A stretch of DNA of 5,992 nucleotides from Nitrososphaerota archaeon (lineage in GTDB: Archaea > Thermoproteota > Nitrososphaeria > Nitrososphaerales > JACPRH01), in NCBI GenBank assembly GCA_029460375.1, contig JARPAQ010000122.1:1-5992 (forward strand), read 5' to 3'. The translations under genes and the position numbers were made by a program. The stretch's first letter is position 1; the number at the start of each line of letters is the position of its first letter. The notes below the pieces were generated by a model, which did not search any database, had not been told where the DNA came from, and saw only the letters and a program-made list of their open reading frames with translations. Positions 5,695 to 5,992 of this stretch are shown here, piece by piece.

Positions 5695-5992
5695 ATGAGC
5701 AGCATAGATATAGATCAAAAAGTCGGTAGGATTCTCTCAGATATCCCGGGGTTCGTGGCTCTATACAGAATAGTTTCTGACGATGCGCGGGAGATTATGA
5801 GGCTGGAGGGTGAGGCTGAGAAGCGTGCTGTGTTAGGTTCGATATCTGCTGAAAACCTAGGGGTGAGAGAATCTTTGAAGAGGGGATTTGTTTTTGCAGT
5901 GGCGTATCGCCCTAGGTTCTTTGCGAGTTTTAAAGGTCGGCTGCACGGTTCATCAGTGGTCATGACATCCGGGGGGGAGGTTGTGGGAGAAG
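5695..5992 (+). CDS. Protein of unknown function, N-terminal part (runs off the right edge)
   Basis: An ATG at 5695 opens a frame with no stop to the window end, giving 99 complete codons. It begins MSSIDIDQKVGRILSDIPGF and continues with a charged helical stretch (about residues 29-45), then a more basic and aromatic part (RGFVFAVAYRPRFFASFKGR, 64-83) and ends in SSVVMTSGGEVVGE (86-99). I do not recognise the family. There is no signal peptide, Cys-rich motif or obvious catalytic signature in the visible part. A TATA-like box 26 bases upstream and no Shine-Dalgarno suggest a leaderless start. It is the only rightward gene and diverges from the methyltransferase operon, so a regulatory or functional link is possible but not shown. 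The opposite-strand frame at 5715-5963 is Ser/Arg-rich and looks like its shadow. Confidence 0.65.
   Translation, partial: MSSIDIDQKVGRILSDIPGFVALYRIVSDDAREIMRLEGEAEKRAVLGSISAENLGVRESLKRGFVFAVAYRPRFFASFKGRLHGSSVVMTSGGEVVGE

Noticed and set aside
5715..5963. Minus-strand frame of 82 codons opposite the right-edge gene
   Set aside because: Its composition is Ser/Arg/Pro-rich without domain pattern, and it lies fully opposite a better frame with an ATG and promoter-like box.
1..5992. CRISPR array, defence island, transposon or phage segment
   Set aside because: No regularly spaced repeats, transposase, integrase, terminal inverted repeats or phage-like genes are visible on either strand.

Overview
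The window looks like a chromosomal segment of an archaeon. Three things point there: a MtrH-type methyltransferase (the family uses the archaeal C1 carrier tetrahydromethanopterin); A/T-rich boxes about 26 nt before ATG codons that lack Shine-Dalgarno sites (TATA promoters with leaderless or nearly leaderless mRNAs); and a GGTGA ribosome-binding site before the gene leaving the left edge. The mix of a stand-alone MtrH, a RACo-type corrinoid activator and a PEGA surface protein would fit a Bathyarchaeia-like lineage, but that placement is inference.

Layout from right to left. From 5695 a gene of unknown function runs rightward off the window. Divergent from it, with about 80 nt between start codons, is a leftward pair: an MtrH-family methyltransferase (4715-5614, start corrected to an internal ATG that matches the family N-terminus) and a 641-residue [2Fe-2S]/ASKHA corrinoid reductive activator (2732-4657, TTG start). 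Next, also leftward but with its own TATA box, is a small secreted, membrane-anchored PEGA-domain protein with an approximately 80-residue Thr/Ser/Val stalk (1984-2640). A 310-bp intergenic region follows (1674-1983). After it come a class III PLP aminotransferase of the glutamate-1-semialdehyde-aminomutase-like group (330-1673), a 93-residue helical protein of unknown function with a TTG start (9-290), and the first codons of another gene at the left edge (1-6).

How the genes may work together. MtrH-family enzymes move methyl groups between a corrinoid protein and tetrahydromethanopterin. RACo proteins use ATP and a low-potential electron to rescue corrinoids that have oxidised to Co(II). 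The pair is therefore the carrier-side half of a corrinoid methyltransfer system. The corrinoid protein and the substrate-specific methyltransferase are not in this window, nor are the other subunits of the membrane Mtr complex. The aminotransferase lacks the substrate-site signatures I associate with true HemL and probably acts on another amino substrate. I found no CRISPR array, tRNA, rRNA, IS element or integrase.
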